Positions 33,844 to 43,258 are shown, counted from the stretch's first letter. The stretch: 64,000 nt of DNA from an uncultured Paraprevotella sp. (GCA_910586505.1 CAJUGV010000010.1:1-64000), one strand, 5' to 3'. Notes: generated by a model not told the origin, from the letters alone. Numbers and translations are program-made.

Positions 33844-34587
33844 ATGCGTTCAGACAGTGTAGTCATTATCCCTACTTATAATGAAAAAGAGAATATAGAG
33901 AACATCATACGTGCCGTATTAGGATTGGAGCAACCGTTTGACATGCTGATTATCGATGACGGATCGCCTGATGGAACGGCAGCCATAGTGAAACGGCTGA
34001 TGGCAGACGAATTCAAAGACCGCCTGCACCTCATCGAACGCTCGGGAAAACTGGGGCTCGGCACAGCCTATATCACCGGATTCAAATGGGCGGTGGAGCA
34101 AAAATACGACTATATCTTCGAAATGGATGCCGATTTCAGCCATAATCCCAACGATCTGCCGCGCCTCTACGCCGCCTGCGCGAATGAAGGCTATGACGTA
34201 GCCATCGGTTCGCGTTACATCAACGGTGTCAACGTGGTGAACTGGCCCATGGGACGCATCCTCATGTCCTACTATGCCTCCAAATACGTACGCATGATAA
34301 CGGGACTGAAAATCAACGACACCACGGCAGGCTTCAAATGCTACCGCCGCCGTGTGCTGGAGACCATCGAACTGGACAAGGTGCGGTTCAAAGGCTACGC
34401 GTTCCAGATTGAAATGAAATTCACAGCCAAGCAGTGCGGATTTAAAATAAAGGAAGTCCCGGTCATCTTCGTCAACCGTGAACTGGGGACAAGCAAAATG
34501 AGTGGCGGCATCTTCAGCGAGGCCGTATTCGGAGTGATCCGTCTGCGACTGGACGGCTGGTTCAGAAAATACCCTGCGCCGATGTAG
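33844..34587 (+). CDS. Polyprenol-phosphate mannosyltransferase-like GT2 (DPM1-like)
   Basis: A GT-A fold transferase that moves a sugar, probably mannose, from a nucleotide donor to a polyprenyl phosphate. Motifs in order: VVIIPTYNEKENI (6-18), IDDGSPDGT (38-46), EMDADFSHNP (about 93-102, metal/donor DxD), GSRYINGV and the C-terminal VPVIFVNRELGTSKMSGGI. There are no transmembrane helices, so it is of the soluble DPM1 type. The open frame starts at 33733, but the ATG at 33844 (MRSDSVVIIPTYN) begins the conserved fold and follows a -7 element TATATTTG near 33789. 247 aa. The gene is followed by its own terminator. Confidence 0.9.
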   Translation: MRSDSVVIIPTYNEKENIENIIRAVLGLEQPFDMLIIDDGSPDGTAAIVKRLMADEFKDRLHLIERSGKLGLGTAYITGFKWAVEQKYDYIFEMDADFSHNPNDLPRLYAACANEGYDVAIGSRYINGVNVVNWPMGRILMSYYASKYVRMITGLKINDTTAGFKCYRRRVLETIELDKVRFKGYAFQIEMKFTAKQCGFKIKEVPVIFVNRELGTSKMSGGIFSEAVFGVIRLRLDGWFRKYPAPM

Positions 34588-34613
34588 AAACAAGATTGTA
34601 AAGAAACGTTTTT

Positions 34614-34657
34614 ATCGTCCGTATGAACACACCGAATTTTCATGCGGACGATTTTTT
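34614..34657 (+). terminator. Rho-independent terminator
   Basis: A 13-14-bp stem (34614-34627 with 34639-34652, one T-G wobble), an 11-nt loop and a T6 tail follow the glycosyltransferase stop by 26 bp. Its T-tail merges into copy B of the ATGAGCACG repeat. Confidence 0.75.
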
Positions 34658-34699
34658 ATTTTCGTGCTCATGAAAATAAAAAATGATGAGCACGAAAAT
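34651..34699. repeat. Copy B of the ATGAGCACG palindromic repeat
   Basis: Two mutually exclusive hairpins are encoded. ATTTTTTATTTTC (34651-34663) pairs with GAAAATAAAAAAT (34672-34684), and ATTTTCGTGCTCAT (34658-34671) pairs with ATGAGCACGAAAAT (34686-34699). The core ATGAGCACGAAAAT is the same as in the copy at 58.6 kb. It lies between the glycosyltransferase and pyrC. Confidence 0.75.
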
Positions 34700-34886
34700 T
34701 TTGCGTACTGCCAACAGCCTTTTTCGGGTCCGTACAGCACACTCTACAACTTCACCCGCCAAGAGATTTTCCGCAACGGCATCACACCGCTACTGCCATT
34801 CCGGACAAATACACCTGCTGCTCTCTATAGATTAAGAAGTATTTATTAAATTTGCAGGAACTAAGGGACAAAAAAAACAAACGAAC

Positions 34887-36248
34887 ATGAGAACCAGAAT
34901 AGAAAATGCGGTTATCGTCAACGAGGGAACACGCTTTGCGGGTACGGTGACCATCGAAGATGACAAGATAATGAGCATCGTTCCGGACACTGATATGATG
35001 CACGCCCGGCCATCCGCCGACAAAGTGATCGACGCACGGGGGCTCGTCCTGATGCCCGGAGTCATAGACGACCATGTGCATTTCCGCGAACCCGGCCTCA
35101 CCCAAAAGGCGGATATCGCCACCGAAAGCCGTGCCGCCGCCGCAGGAGGAGTGACCTCCTACATGGATATGCCCAACGTCGTGCCGCAGACTACCGATTT
35201 GGACGCGCTGGACGCCAAATTCCGGCTGGCCGAGAAGAAAAGCCTGGTTAACTATTCGTTTTTCTTCGGCGCCACACATACGAATACCGATTTACTGGAA
35301 AGGCTGGACCCGCAGCAGATATGCGGTGTCAAACTGTTCATGGGGAGCAGCACGGGCAACATGCTCGTAGATAACGAAAACTCTCTGAAGGCTATTTTCA
35401 GCCGTTCTCCTCTGCTCATCATGACACATTGCGAAGACTCCGCCGTCATCACAGCCAACACGAAAGCCATGTGCGAACGTTTCGGAGAAGATCCCGACGT
35501 GACACACCATCCCGACATCCGCAGCGAAGAAGTCTGTTTCCGTTCCACGGAACTGGCGGTGAGACTGGCCCGTGAGACCAACGCCCGCCTGCACGTTGCT
35601 CATGTCACCACGGCACGCGAGCTCTCGCTCTTCCAGCCCGGTCCACTGACCGATGAGGCCACCGGCCGCATGAAGAACATCACGGCCGAAGCCTGCCTCG
35701 CACACCTGATATTCACAGACGCCGATTATGCGCGTCTGGGCACGCGCATCAAATGCAATCCGGCCGTCAAAACCATGGCCGATCGCGAAGCACTGCGGCA
35801 GGCACTTACCGACGGACGTATCGACGTGGTAGGCACGGACCATGCCCCTCATCTGCTATCTGACAAAGAAGGCGGATGCATAAAAGCCGCCTCCGGCATG
35901 CCTATGATACAATTCTCGCTCGTAAGCATGCTGGCGCTGGCCGACAAGGGCGTGCTGGGCATAGAGCGTGTGGCGGACCTGATGTGTCATGCCCCCGCAC
36001 GGCTTTTCGGAATACAAGGACGCGGATTCATCCGCGAAGGAGCACAGGCCGACCTCGTATTGCTTCGCCCCTCGGCACCGTGGACCTTACATAAGGAAAA
36101 CATCCTGAGCCGCTGCGGGTGGAGCCCGCTTGAGGGAACCACATTCAACTGGACGGTAGAACAGACCTACTGCAACGGTTATCCGGTCTATGACCACGGA
36201 CGCATCAATGAAGACATTCGCGGACAGCGACTCACCTTTTCCCGATGA
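34887..36248 (+). CDS. pyrC: Dihydroorotase PyrC
   Basis: Catalyses the cyclisation of carbamoyl-aspartate to dihydroorotate in pyrimidine synthesis. It is an amidohydrolase with the metal-binding start GVIDDHVHFREPG (near 57-69), the conserved MTHCED (near 178), HVAHVTT (histidine ligands near 234-242) and GTDHAPH (near 316-322, catalytic Asp). The length of 453 aa is that of type I/AllB-like dihydroorotases. A -7 element TAAATTTG at 34847-34854 gives a short leader. The last 4 bp (ATGA) overlap the start of the MetH-activation gene, so both are translated together. Confidence 0.92.
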   Translation: MRTRIENAVIVNEGTRFAGTVTIEDDKIMSIVPDTDMMHARPSADKVIDARGLVLMPGVIDDHVHFREPGLTQKADIATESRAAAAGGVTSYMDMPNVVPQTTDLDALDAKFRLAEKKSLVNYSFFFGATHTNTDLLERLDPQQICGVKLFMGSSTGNMLVDNENSLKAIFSRSPLLIMTHCEDSAVITANTKAMCERFGEDPDVTHHPDIRSEEVCFRSTELAVRLARETNARLHVAHVTTARELSLFQPGPLTDEATGRMKNITAEACLAHLIFTDADYARLGTRIKCNPAVKTMADREALRQALTDGRIDVVGTDHAPHLLSDKEGGCIKAASGMPMIQFSLVSMLALADKGVLGIERVADLMCHAPARLFGIQGRGFIREGAQADLVLLRPSAPWTLHKENILSRCGWSPLEGTTFNWTVEQTYCNGYPVYDHGRINEDIRGQRLTFSR

Positions 36249-37168
36249 CACACACACTGCACTACCGCATACACGAAGTGGTCCCCTATATCAACTGGAT
36301 CTATTTTTTCCACGCATGGGGATTTCCGCCGCGCTTCGCCGCCATCGGCCGCATTCACGGATGCGACGCTTGCCGCGCCGGCTGGCTCTCGGGCTTCCCG
36401 GAGGCCGAACGGGCACGGGCCGCCGAAGCCATGCAACTCTTCAAGGACGCCTCCCGCATGCTGACGCAACTGGATGAGGATTTCCTTACTCATGTACGCT
36501 TCGGCATATATTCAGCCAATTCTGACGGCGACGACATCATACTGTCTGATCCCGGACAGGACATACAGTCCTTTCGTCTGCCGCTACTGCGACAGCAGCA
36601 CACCGCAGGGCCGGACCATCCTTATCTATGCTTGTCAGACTTCGTCCGGCCGCTCTCACAAGGACTGCCCGATACAACGGGAATTTTTGCCGCCACCGTA
36701 GACAAGGAAATAGAACATTTGTATGAAACCGGACCATACGCCGACAACTTCAAGCACCTGCTGGCACAAACACTGGCAGACAGACTGGCAGAAGCCTCGG
36801 CCGAAAAAATGCACCGTGAAGTGCGCACACTCTTCTGGGGATATGCTCCCGACGAGCAGCTATCCGCCGAAGAAATGCTCGAAGAGAAATTTACAGGCAT
36901 CCGCCCGGCCGTAGGATATCCGTCATTGCCCGACCAGTCCGTCAATTTCCTGTTGGCAGAATGGCTCGACTTTGCCGAAATCGGCATCAGCCTGACCGAA
37001 AACGGGGCCATGTCGCCCCATGCTTCCGTGAGTGGCCTGATGCTGGCCCATCCATCCTCACGCTATTTCTCCATCGGGAAAATCGGTGAAGATCAACTGG
37101 AAGACTACGCACGGCGACGCGGGCTTCCCATAGAAGACATGCGCAGATTCCTCGCCGCCAATCTTTAA
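36245..37168 (+). CDS. Stand-alone cobalamin-dependent methionine synthase activation-domain protein
   Basis: The C-terminal reactivation domain of MetH binds S-adenosylmethionine and remethylates oxidised cob(II)alamin. Here it occurs as a separate 307-aa protein. The N-terminus has YINWIYFFHAWGF and the SAM-binding region GIRPAVGYPSLPDQS at about 218-232, matching the family RPAxGYPxxPDH motif. The blocks HREVRTLFWGYAPDEQL and GAMSPHASVSGLMLAHP also fit. It starts within the pyrC stop (4-bp overlap). Why it is coupled to a pyrimidine gene is unclear; the partner MetH core is not in the window. Confidence 0.88.
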   Translation: MTHTLHYRIHEVVPYINWIYFFHAWGFPPRFAAIGRIHGCDACRAGWLSGFPEAERARAAEAMQLFKDASRMLTQLDEDFLTHVRFGIYSANSDGDDIILSDPGQDIQSFRLPLLRQQHTAGPDHPYLCLSDFVRPLSQGLPDTTGIFAATVDKEIEHLYETGPYADNFKHLLAQTLADRLAEASAEKMHREVRTLFWGYAPDEQLSAEEMLEEKFTGIRPAVGYPSLPDQSVNFLLAEWLDFAEIGISLTENGAMSPHASVSGLMLAHPSSRYFSIGKIGEDQLEDYARRRGLPIEDMRRFLAANL

Positions 37169-37186
37169 AATTCAAACATCTGACTT

Positions 37187-38377
37187 ATGATTCTAAGAAT
37201 TCTCCCCATCCTGTTACTTACACTGATACTGCCGGATACTTACCTCTACTTCCGTCTCATACGCGGGAAGAAACGCTCATGGCCTTTCCGGATCCTGCTG
37301 TTTCTTCCCGGCATCCTGATGCTGGCCGTCGCCCTGACACTGGCCCTGACGGAAAGCCACGCACCGGAAAATCTGACACGGATAATTATATTCTTCAACT
37401 TTTACATGCTCATCGCGCTACCCAAAACCGTATTCATGCTTGCCGATCTGGCCGGCAAGGGTATCAGTCTGATTCTTCCCGGCATGAGAAAGTTCTGCAC
37501 TGCCGTAAGTGCCGCAGCCTCGCTGCTGCTACTGGGTATCATGGGGATAGGAATCCTCTTCGGACCGTCCCGCCTGCAAGTGCGCCATGCGGAATTCTCC
37601 TCTCCCGATCTTCCTCAGGCATTCAACGGATATCGCATCGTACAACTCAGCGACATGCACCTTACCTCATTCAGAAGCCGGCCTGAAATGGTGGAAAAGA
37701 TCGTGGAACGGGTCATGGAGCAACACCCCGACATGATCGTCTTCACGGGCGATCTGGTCAGCAGCCATGTCGATGAACTGAACGGATTCGAGGAAATCCT
37801 TTCACGCATGCACGCTCCGGACGGTGTATATTCCGTCATGGGTAACCACGATTACCTGACATACGCCCGTTACCTGACTCCGCAGCAACAGGCAAAAGCC
37901 TGCCAGGAACTGATGGACAGACAGCGTTCCATGAACTGGGATCTGCTGCTCAACGAGCATCGCATCATCCGAAAAGGCACAGACAGCATTGCACTGGCCG
38001 GTGTGGAGAATGACGGAAACCCGCCTTTCCCCGAACACGGTGACCTGAAAAAAGCATTGAACGGTATTCCGGGCTACGGAACAGATACTGACAATAACAG
38101 CATGTTTAAAATACTGCTCAGCCACGACCCTACTCACTGGCGCCGCAAAGTGTTGCCGCAAACCGATATCCAGCTTACGCTTTCGGGACATACGCACGGA
38201 ATGCAGTTCATGCTCTTCGGATGGTCGCCCTCCAGATATTTCTATCCCGAATGGAAACACATGTATCTTGAAGGTACAAGAGGATTATACGTCAGCCTCG
38301 GCCTGGGAGGCGCGCTGATTCCGTTCCGTTTCGGTGCATGGCCCGAAATTAACGTTATAACCTTGCACAGTAAATAG
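37187..38377 (+). CDS. Membrane-anchored metallophosphoesterase (YkuE-like)
   Basis: Four N-terminal hydrophobic segments (residues 1-130, including LPILLLTLILPDTYLYF and AVSAAASLLLLGIMGIGILF) anchor a calcineurin-like phosphoesterase domain. Its metal ligands are visible as QLSDMHLTSF (DxH, near 157), FTGDLVSS (near 187), GNHDY (near 219), and later SHDP and SGHTHGMQ. It would act at the membrane on a phosphate ester or a lipid such as UDP-diacylglucosamine; the substrate is unknown. 396 aa. It is the third gene of the pyrC run, 18 bp after the MetH-activation gene. Confidence 0.88.
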   Translation: MILRILPILLLTLILPDTYLYFRLIRGKKRSWPFRILLFLPGILMLAVALTLALTESHAPENLTRIIIFFNFYMLIALPKTVFMLADLAGKGISLILPGMRKFCTAVSAAASLLLLGIMGIGILFGPSRLQVRHAEFSSPDLPQAFNGYRIVQLSDMHLTSFRSRPEMVEKIVERVMEQHPDMIVFTGDLVSSHVDELNGFEEILSRMHAPDGVYSVMGNHDYLTYARYLTPQQQAKACQELMDRQRSMNWDLLLNEHRIIRKGTDSIALAGVENDGNPPFPEHGDLKKALNGIPGYGTDTDNNSMFKILLSHDPTHWRRKVLPQTDIQLTLSGHTHGMQFMLFGWSPSRYFYPEWKHMYLEGTRGLYVSLGLGGALIPFRFGAWPEINVITLHSK

Positions 38378-38417
38378 GTATTCTATACCTTTGTAAAATT
38401 AAACACTCATAAGAAAC

Positions 38418-39176
38418 ATGTTGTTGCTTTATCGAATCTATCAACTCTGCATCGCGTTGCCCATTCTTCTGCTATGCACCATGCTGACCGCCCTGATCAC
38501 CATCATCGGTTCATGGTTGGGAAATGCACATTTTTGGGGTTACTATCCCGGAAAAATCTGGTCTATCATCTTCTGCCGCGTACTCTTTATCCCGGTAGAA
38601 GTCAGCGGACAAGAAAACGTAGACAAAAAAACTTCTTATGTATTCGTGGCCAATCATCAAGGCGCTTTCGACATCTTCCTGATCTACGGCTTCCTGGGCC
38701 GGAATTTCAAATGGATGATGAAAAAATCACTCCGTAAGATCTTCCTCGTGGGAAAGGCATGTGAAAGTGCACGCCATATCTTTGTGGATAAGTCCGGTCC
38801 GAAAAAGATACATGAGACTTACGAAAAAGCACGGGAAATATTGAAGGAAGGCACATCGCTGGTGGTGTTTCCCGAAGGAGCACGCACGTTCACAGGCCAC
38901 ATGGGAGTGTTCAAAAAAGGAGCGTTTCAACTGGCCGACGAGCTTCAGCTCCCTGTCGTGCCGGTCACGATCAACGGATCGTTCGACATCCTGCCACGTA
39001 CAAAAGGTTTCGGCTTCGTCAGACGCCGAAAACTGACCATGGCCATTCATCAACCTATTTTTCCGAAAGGCAAAGGAACGGAAAACATTAAAGAGACCAT
39101 GGACGAAGCCTATAAGGCCGTCATGAACGGCCTCCCGCCCGAACGACAAGGATTTGTAAAAAACGAAGATCAATAA
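38418..39176 (+). CDS. plsC: 1-acyl-sn-glycerol-3-phosphate acyltransferase (PlsC family)
   Basis: Makes phosphatidic acid from lysophosphatidic acid, a core step of membrane lipid synthesis. One or two N-terminal membrane helices (ALPILLLCTMLTALITIIGSW; 15-35) are followed by the catalytic HX4D motif in ANHQGAFDIF (H80, D85) and the substrate-binding VVFPEGARTF (about 149-158), then VPVTINGS. 252 aa, typical. It has its own -7 element TACCTTTG (38386-38393) 25 bp upstream and a long hairpin after the stop. Confidence 0.9.
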   Translation: MLLLYRIYQLCIALPILLLCTMLTALITIIGSWLGNAHFWGYYPGKIWSIIFCRVLFIPVEVSGQENVDKKTSYVFVANHQGAFDIFLIYGFLGRNFKWMMKKSLRKIFLVGKACESARHIFVDKSGPKKIHETYEKAREILKEGTSLVVFPEGARTFTGHMGVFKKGAFQLADELQLPVVPVTINGSFDILPRTKGFGFVRRRKLTMAIHQPIFPKGKGTENIKETMDEAYKAVMNGLPPERQGFVKNEDQ

Positions 39177-39186
39177 TTACCCTACA

Positions 39187-39229
39187 TACAATGACGGCGG
39201 CCTGCAAGAAGCAGGCCGCCGTCATTGTA
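39187..39229. terminator. 19-bp hairpin between convergent genes
   Basis: Positions 39187-39205 pair without mismatch with 39211-39229 around AAGAA. It is GC-rich in the middle and stands between plsC and the leftward DUF4369 lipoprotein gene, so it can stop transcription from both sides. There is no strong T-run on the plsC side. Confidence 0.65.
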
Positions 39230-39244
39230 TACTGTATGCCATCA

Positions 39245-40012
39245 TCATTCTGCCGGCACACTTTCTGACATAGCCGACGCACCGGTCGGAGAATCCTCCG
39301 ATATTGTATCGTCATAACCATATCCCATCTGTTCCATGTTCTCTTTAGCCGCCTTGATATATTTGCTTACATACACATCATTCATAAAATAGGGAGTGGC
39401 CTTCGACAAGATCTCCTCTATCTGCGGAGTCATAACCGGATAAGGATAACCGCTCGTAAGTATCATAAATACTCCTGCTCCCAATACATTATTAAAATTG
39501 GACGTGATAAAGCTCGTGATCAGACGGTCGTGCTGAACAGCCAAACGGTTTGCCTCATCGTTGAGACGTACCATAATTACATCTTCATCCACCCCGTCCA
39601 TTATCATCTGGCTCTCTTTGTGAGGAAGTTCGGCTATCTGGTTGTCCAGCCTGGTCTTCAATCTGATAAAGTTATATAAAGTATCGTTCAGAGCACTTCC
39701 GGTCACATACAGCCGTGCCGCACCGATATGCACAGACAAATCCTCCGGCCCGAGCACAAAAGGCATCAGACACTCGTTGTCGATAAAAAGACTCACCATC
39801 ATGACCGAGTCAAGCGTACCTGAGAAACTGAACTTCCCGTGCACGACGTCGCTTGAGTCTATATCCACCAGGTCATTATCCTTATAGGCTTTTAAATACA
39901 GTTTCTTGCCGTCCAGAGTTTGTATCGTAGAGTTCCCCTCTACCATATATTCCGTCCGACTACAGGAAGTCAACAGCAGGAAGCCTGCCAGTATCCATAA
40001 AATATTTTTCAT
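39245..40012 (-). CDS. DUF4369 lipoprotein (255 aa)
   Basis: A lipoprotein signal (WILAGFLLLTSC, lipid Cys at residue 17) is followed by a DUF4369 domain (GKKLYLKAYKDNDLVDIDSS...GKFSFSGTLDSVMMVSLFID...). In Bacteroidales this domain usually forms the N-terminal half of thioredoxin-like TlpA proteins. Here the thioredoxin half is missing: the C-terminal ~130 residues are helical, with no CxxC, and end in an acidic Ser-rich tail. It is probably periplasmic or outer-membrane anchored. The TlpA-type protein at 44793 is the complete version of the same architecture. Confidence 0.8.
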   Translation of the reverse strand: MKNILWILAGFLLLTSCSRTEYMVEGNSTIQTLDGKKLYLKAYKDNDLVDIDSSDVVHGKFSFSGTLDSVMMVSLFIDNECLMPFVLGPEDLSVHIGAARLYVTGSALNDTLYNFIRLKTRLDNQIAELPHKESQMIMDGVDEDVIMVRLNDEANRLAVQHDRLITSFITSNFNNVLGAGVFMILTSGYPYPVMTPQIEEILSKATPYFMNDVYVSKYIKAAKENMEQMGYGYDDTISEDSPTGASAMSESVPAE

Positions 40013-40116
40013 TCTTCTTTATATTATTCTGACTTTGAAGATACAAAGATAAATCCTTCTGTCCTGAGGCTAAAACCTTTTATCACAATTTAAGTTTGTA
40101 TCTGGCGTTTTAAACC

Positions 40117-40503
40117 TTATTTGTTGCTTTTACGGGTTTCTTCCTTCTCCAGTTCGGCCGGAATACGAAAAGCCGTGTACAGCTCCAGCACGCAAGCCAC
40201 CGTCAGACTTACCACCCACTCCTGCCCGCGGGCAAAACCGAAATCAAACGTGCGCATCGCCATGAACAATGCCGTACATACCAGCAAAAGCGCCCCGATA
40301 ACCTGCTGGCCGCGCAATCTGCGTATAACAAAATTATCTCCTTCATATCCGGCCAGCAATTGCATGGCAGCAAACGCAAAAGCCCCCGCTGCGTACAAAT
40401 AAAACGCATAAAGCCAACCTGTAAAATAGGTTCCGGCACCCACCAACAGCAGTATGCCACCTACCATGAATACCGCATTTTGTATCTTACTGAGCTTTCT
40501 CAT
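40117..40503 (-). CDS. Small four-helix membrane protein (128 aa)
   Basis: No named family is recognised. Four hydrophobic segments are seen: about 10-27 (NAVFMVGGILLLVGAGTYF), 30-50, 72-90 (IGALLLVCTALFMAMRTF) and 97-112, with a charged C-terminal tail EEKEETRKSNK-like. It overlaps the FtsB-like gene by 17 bp, so the two are translationally linked and may act together near the division site or simply share a transcript. Confidence 0.7.
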   Translation of the reverse strand: MRKLSKIQNAVFMVGGILLLVGAGTYFTGWLYAFYLYAAGAFAFAAMQLLAGYEGDNFVIRRLRGQQVIGALLLVCTALFMAMRTFDFGFARGQEWVVSLTVACVLELYTAFRIPAELEKEETRKSNK

Positions 40504-40807
40504 CTTTCTCTGAACTCTTTATAACAAAAACATCCTCATCGTCGGTTTTCATATAGTAACGCTCACGGGCGATCTCGGTCAGTACCTCTGTATCCGTATT
40601 CATCTCTTCCAGATAGCGCGTGTCATGCTCATACATTTCCGTGAATTTCCTTATCTCCGAACGCAATTCTGCCAATTCCACTTTATGCCGGTACCGACTC
40701 CACAGGCTGTTCTCGTCCAAAACGCCTAACAGCAATGCGAAAGCTACCATTACAAAGCCATATTTATGACGACGGAAGATATTCCAAAAAGTATTTAATT
40801 TACCCAT
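40487..40807 (-). CDS. FtsB/DivIC-like septum formation initiator protein
   Basis: A short cytoplasmic start is followed by one membrane helix (residues 15-33, YGFVMVAFALLLGVLD) and an extracytoplasmic coiled coil (about 38-75, KVELAELRSEIRKFTEMYE). It ends with the conserved block LTEIARERYYMKTDDEDVFV. This is the FtsB/DivIC layout, proteins that bridge FtsQ and FtsL in the divisome. 106 aa is normal. The divergent gene is dnaX. Confidence 0.85.
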   Translation of the reverse strand: MGKLNTFWNIFRRHKYGFVMVAFALLLGVLDENSLWSRYRHKVELAELRSEIRKFTEMYEHDTRYLEEMNTDTEVLTEIARERYYMKTDDEDVFVIKSSEKDEKAQ

Positions 40808-40919
40808 AACCTAACCCGATTAACAGGCACAAAGATACTACAAAATCAAGTAAAATAGAGGCCACACTCATTTTTTTTGCTAATTTTGCAGCAAAGGTTT
40901 TTTAATTCATTTATCCATT

Positions 40920-42737
40920 ATGGGAGAATACATCGTATCGGCACGAAAATACCGGCCCTCGGCATTTGACGCCGTGGTGGGACAGGAAGCCCTTACCACA
41001 ACTCTGAAAAATGCCATCGCAGCCGGCAAGCTGGCACATGCCTATCTGTTCTGCGGCCCGCGCGGAGTAGGAAAAACCACATGCGCCCGTATCTTTGCAA
41101 AAACGATCAACTGTCTGCATCCCGCAGCCAATGGAGAAGCATGTGACGAATGCGAATCGTGTAAGGCTTTCAACGAGCAACGTTCGCTGAATATCCATGA
41201 ACTGGACGCCGCCTCCAACAACTCTGTAGAGGAGATTCGCGCCCTGATAGAGAAAGTACGCATTCCTCCTCAGATCGGACGATATAAGGTTTTCATCATA
41301 GACGAGGTGCATATGCTCTCCACCGCTGCGTTCAATGCTTTCCTGAAAACGCTTGAAGAACCGCCCTCGTATGTCATCTTCATTTTGGCCACTACGGAGA
41401 AACACAAGATACTGCCTACGATATTGAGCCGTTGTCAAGTGTACGACTTCAACCGGATGAACGTGCATACCATCGTAAACCATCTCAGATTTGTGGCCGA
41501 AAAGGAAGGATATACCTATGAACCTGAAGCACTGGACATCATAGCCCAAAAAGCAGACGGCGGCATGCGCGACGCATTATCCATCTTCGATCAGGCCGTA
41601 AGTTTTACGAATGGTAACCTGACATACAATAAAGTCATCGAGAACCTGAACGTGCTGGATTATGAGTATTATTTTAAGCTCGTAGACCTCTTTTTGAAAA
41701 ATGAAGTTCCGCAATGCATGCTTGTCTTCAACGAAATTCTGGAAAAAGGGTTTGAAGGCAGTCACTTCATTAGCGGACTTGCTTTACATTTGCGCGACCT
41801 GCTGGTAAGCCGTGACGCTGTGACAATACCGTTATTGGAAGTAAGCAGCAACATCAAGGAACGTTACCTGGAACAGGCCCGGCGTTGTCCTCCCAAATTT
41901 CTGTATCGCGCCATCAAACTATGCAGTGACTGCGACCTGAACTACAGGTCCAGCAAGAACAAACGGTTATTGGTGGAAATATCTTTGATCCAATTGTCAC
42001 AACTCACGCTGGAGGACGACAGCACCGGATCGGGGCGTGGCCCTGAGAAGATTTTAAAACCCCTGTTCACCCAGCCTGCCGAAACGGCGCAGCCCGCTGC
42101 CGCTCCGGTGAATTCCCGGAAGCCGGAGGCTTCTGCGGAAAAGACTGCCTCTACCGTTCAGGAAAGAACGGAACAATACGAAACACGCAAGTCTCCCCTG
42201 CCGGAATCCGATACAAGGGAAAGAAAAGCGCCCAAGATAAAAATCAATTCTTTCGGCCCCTCCATCAGCCGGCTCAGACAAAACATCACCGAACAGCCGG
42301 ATGCCGCACAGACTCAGCCGGCAAGTTCCGACAGTACAGCGGTGACAACCTCTCAACAAACAGAAGAGGAAAACTACCCCGTTACGGAAGACAACATATC
42401 CTTTTGCTGGCATGAATTCGTCAACCTGCTGCCTCAGGAAGAGACAGCAATGGCCCAGCGCATGAAGATCATCCGGCCCAAACTGCTGGACGACGCTACG
42501 TTTGAAGTGCTGGTCGACAACGAACAAGTAAAAATATACATGGAGAACATCGCACGCCGTGTAGAAGTGTTTATGCGCAAGCAACTGCACAACAAAAATA
42601 TCTCCATGAAAGTCCGGATCGCACAACCGGAAGAGGTGACTCATATTATCAGCAAGCCCCAGCAATACCAGGCCATGCTGAAACAGAATCCGGCTCTGAA
42701 AAAACTTACGGAAACCTTCGGACTGGAACTGTCATAA
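40920..42737 (+). CDS. dnaX: DNA polymerase III subunit gamma/tau (DnaX)
   Basis: ATPase of the clamp-loader complex. AAA+ features: RPSAFDAVVGQE (12-23), Walker A GPRGVGKTT (about 44-52), the zinc-binding Cys cluster CLHPA...CDECESC (about 61-83), Walker B IIDEVHML (near 121), and sensor-1 ATTEKHKI then SRC. From about residue 365 to 470 there is a Pro/Ala/Gln/Thr-rich linker, then a ~130-residue C-terminal domain. The promoter TAATTTTG is at 40881-40888. 605 aa, normal for Bacteroidales. I see no clear slippery sequence for a programmed frameshift. Confidence 0.95.
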   Translation: MGEYIVSARKYRPSAFDAVVGQEALTTTLKNAIAAGKLAHAYLFCGPRGVGKTTCARIFAKTINCLHPAANGEACDECESCKAFNEQRSLNIHELDAASNNSVEEIRALIEKVRIPPQIGRYKVFIIDEVHMLSTAAFNAFLKTLEEPPSYVIFILATTEKHKILPTILSRCQVYDFNRMNVHTIVNHLRFVAEKEGYTYEPEALDIIAQKADGGMRDALSIFDQAVSFTNGNLTYNKVIENLNVLDYEYYFKLVDLFLKNEVPQCMLVFNEILEKGFEGSHFISGLALHLRDLLVSRDAVTIPLLEVSSNIKERYLEQARRCPPKFLYRAIKLCSDCDLNYRSSKNKRLLVEISLIQLSQLTLEDDSTGSGRGPEKILKPLFTQPAETAQPAAAPVNSRKPEASAEKTASTVQERTEQYETRKSPLPESDTRERKAPKIKINSFGPSISRLRQNITEQPDAAQTQPASSDSTAVTTSQQTEEENYPVTEDNISFCWHEFVNLLPQEETAMAQRMKIIRPKLLDDATFEVLVDNEQVKIYMENIARRVEVFMRKQLHNKNISMKVRIAQPEEVTHIISKPQQYQAMLKQNPALKKLTETFGLELS

Positions 42738-42768
42738 ACCGCAAAAAAGAAGATAGGGCCCGTAAGCC

Positions 42769-43236
42769 CTACTTCATATCATGATTCATCAGACGGAAGT
42801 CAGCCATTTGCTCATACTTCGTCCCCCTGCGTCCATAATTGGCATAGGGATAGATGGATATACCACCGCGCGGAGTAAAGATCCCGGTTACTTCAATATA
42901 TTTAGGATCCATCAGACGGATGAGATCTTTCATGATCTTATTGACGCAGTCTTCATGGAAGTCGCCGTGATTGCGAAAACTGAACAAATATAATTTCAGG
43001 CTTTTGCTCTCCACCATTCGCCGGTCGGGGATGTAGCTGATACGTATCTCGGCAAAATCGGGCTGCCCGGTAATAGGACACAGACTGGTAAATTCCGGAC
43101 AGTTGAAACGAACCCAATAATCGTTGTCGGGATGTTTATTCTCAAACGCCTCCAACACTTCGGGAGCATAATCGCTGCGATATTCCGTTTTCTTCCCCAG
43201 CAACTGCAATCCTTCTTTTTCTCTTTCGCTGCTCAT
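42769..43236 (-). CDS. queF: NADPH-dependent preQ0 reductase QueF
   Basis: Reduces 7-cyano-7-deazaguanine to preQ1 in queuosine synthesis. The short (type I-like) form of 155 aa is shown by CPEFTSLCPITGQPDFA (the first Cys region carries the thioimide-forming cysteine) and the family motif ESKSLKLYLFSFRNHGDFHE (substrate/NADPH binding). The frame is open from 43353, but the ATG at 43236 (MSSEREKEGLQLLG) fits the family; upstream residues have no counterpart. It is the last gene of the yhhQ-queC-queF operon, 22 bp after queC. Confidence 0.93.
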   Translation of the reverse strand: MSSEREKEGLQLLGKKTEYRSDYAPEVLEAFENKHPDNDYWVRFNCPEFTSLCPITGQPDFAEIRISYIPDRRMVESKSLKLYLFSFRNHGDFHEDCVNKIMKDLIRLMDPKYIEVTGIFTPRGGISIYPYANYGRRGTKYEQMADFRLMNHDMK

Positions 43237-43258
43237 TCTTCTATCTCTTTTAATAAGT

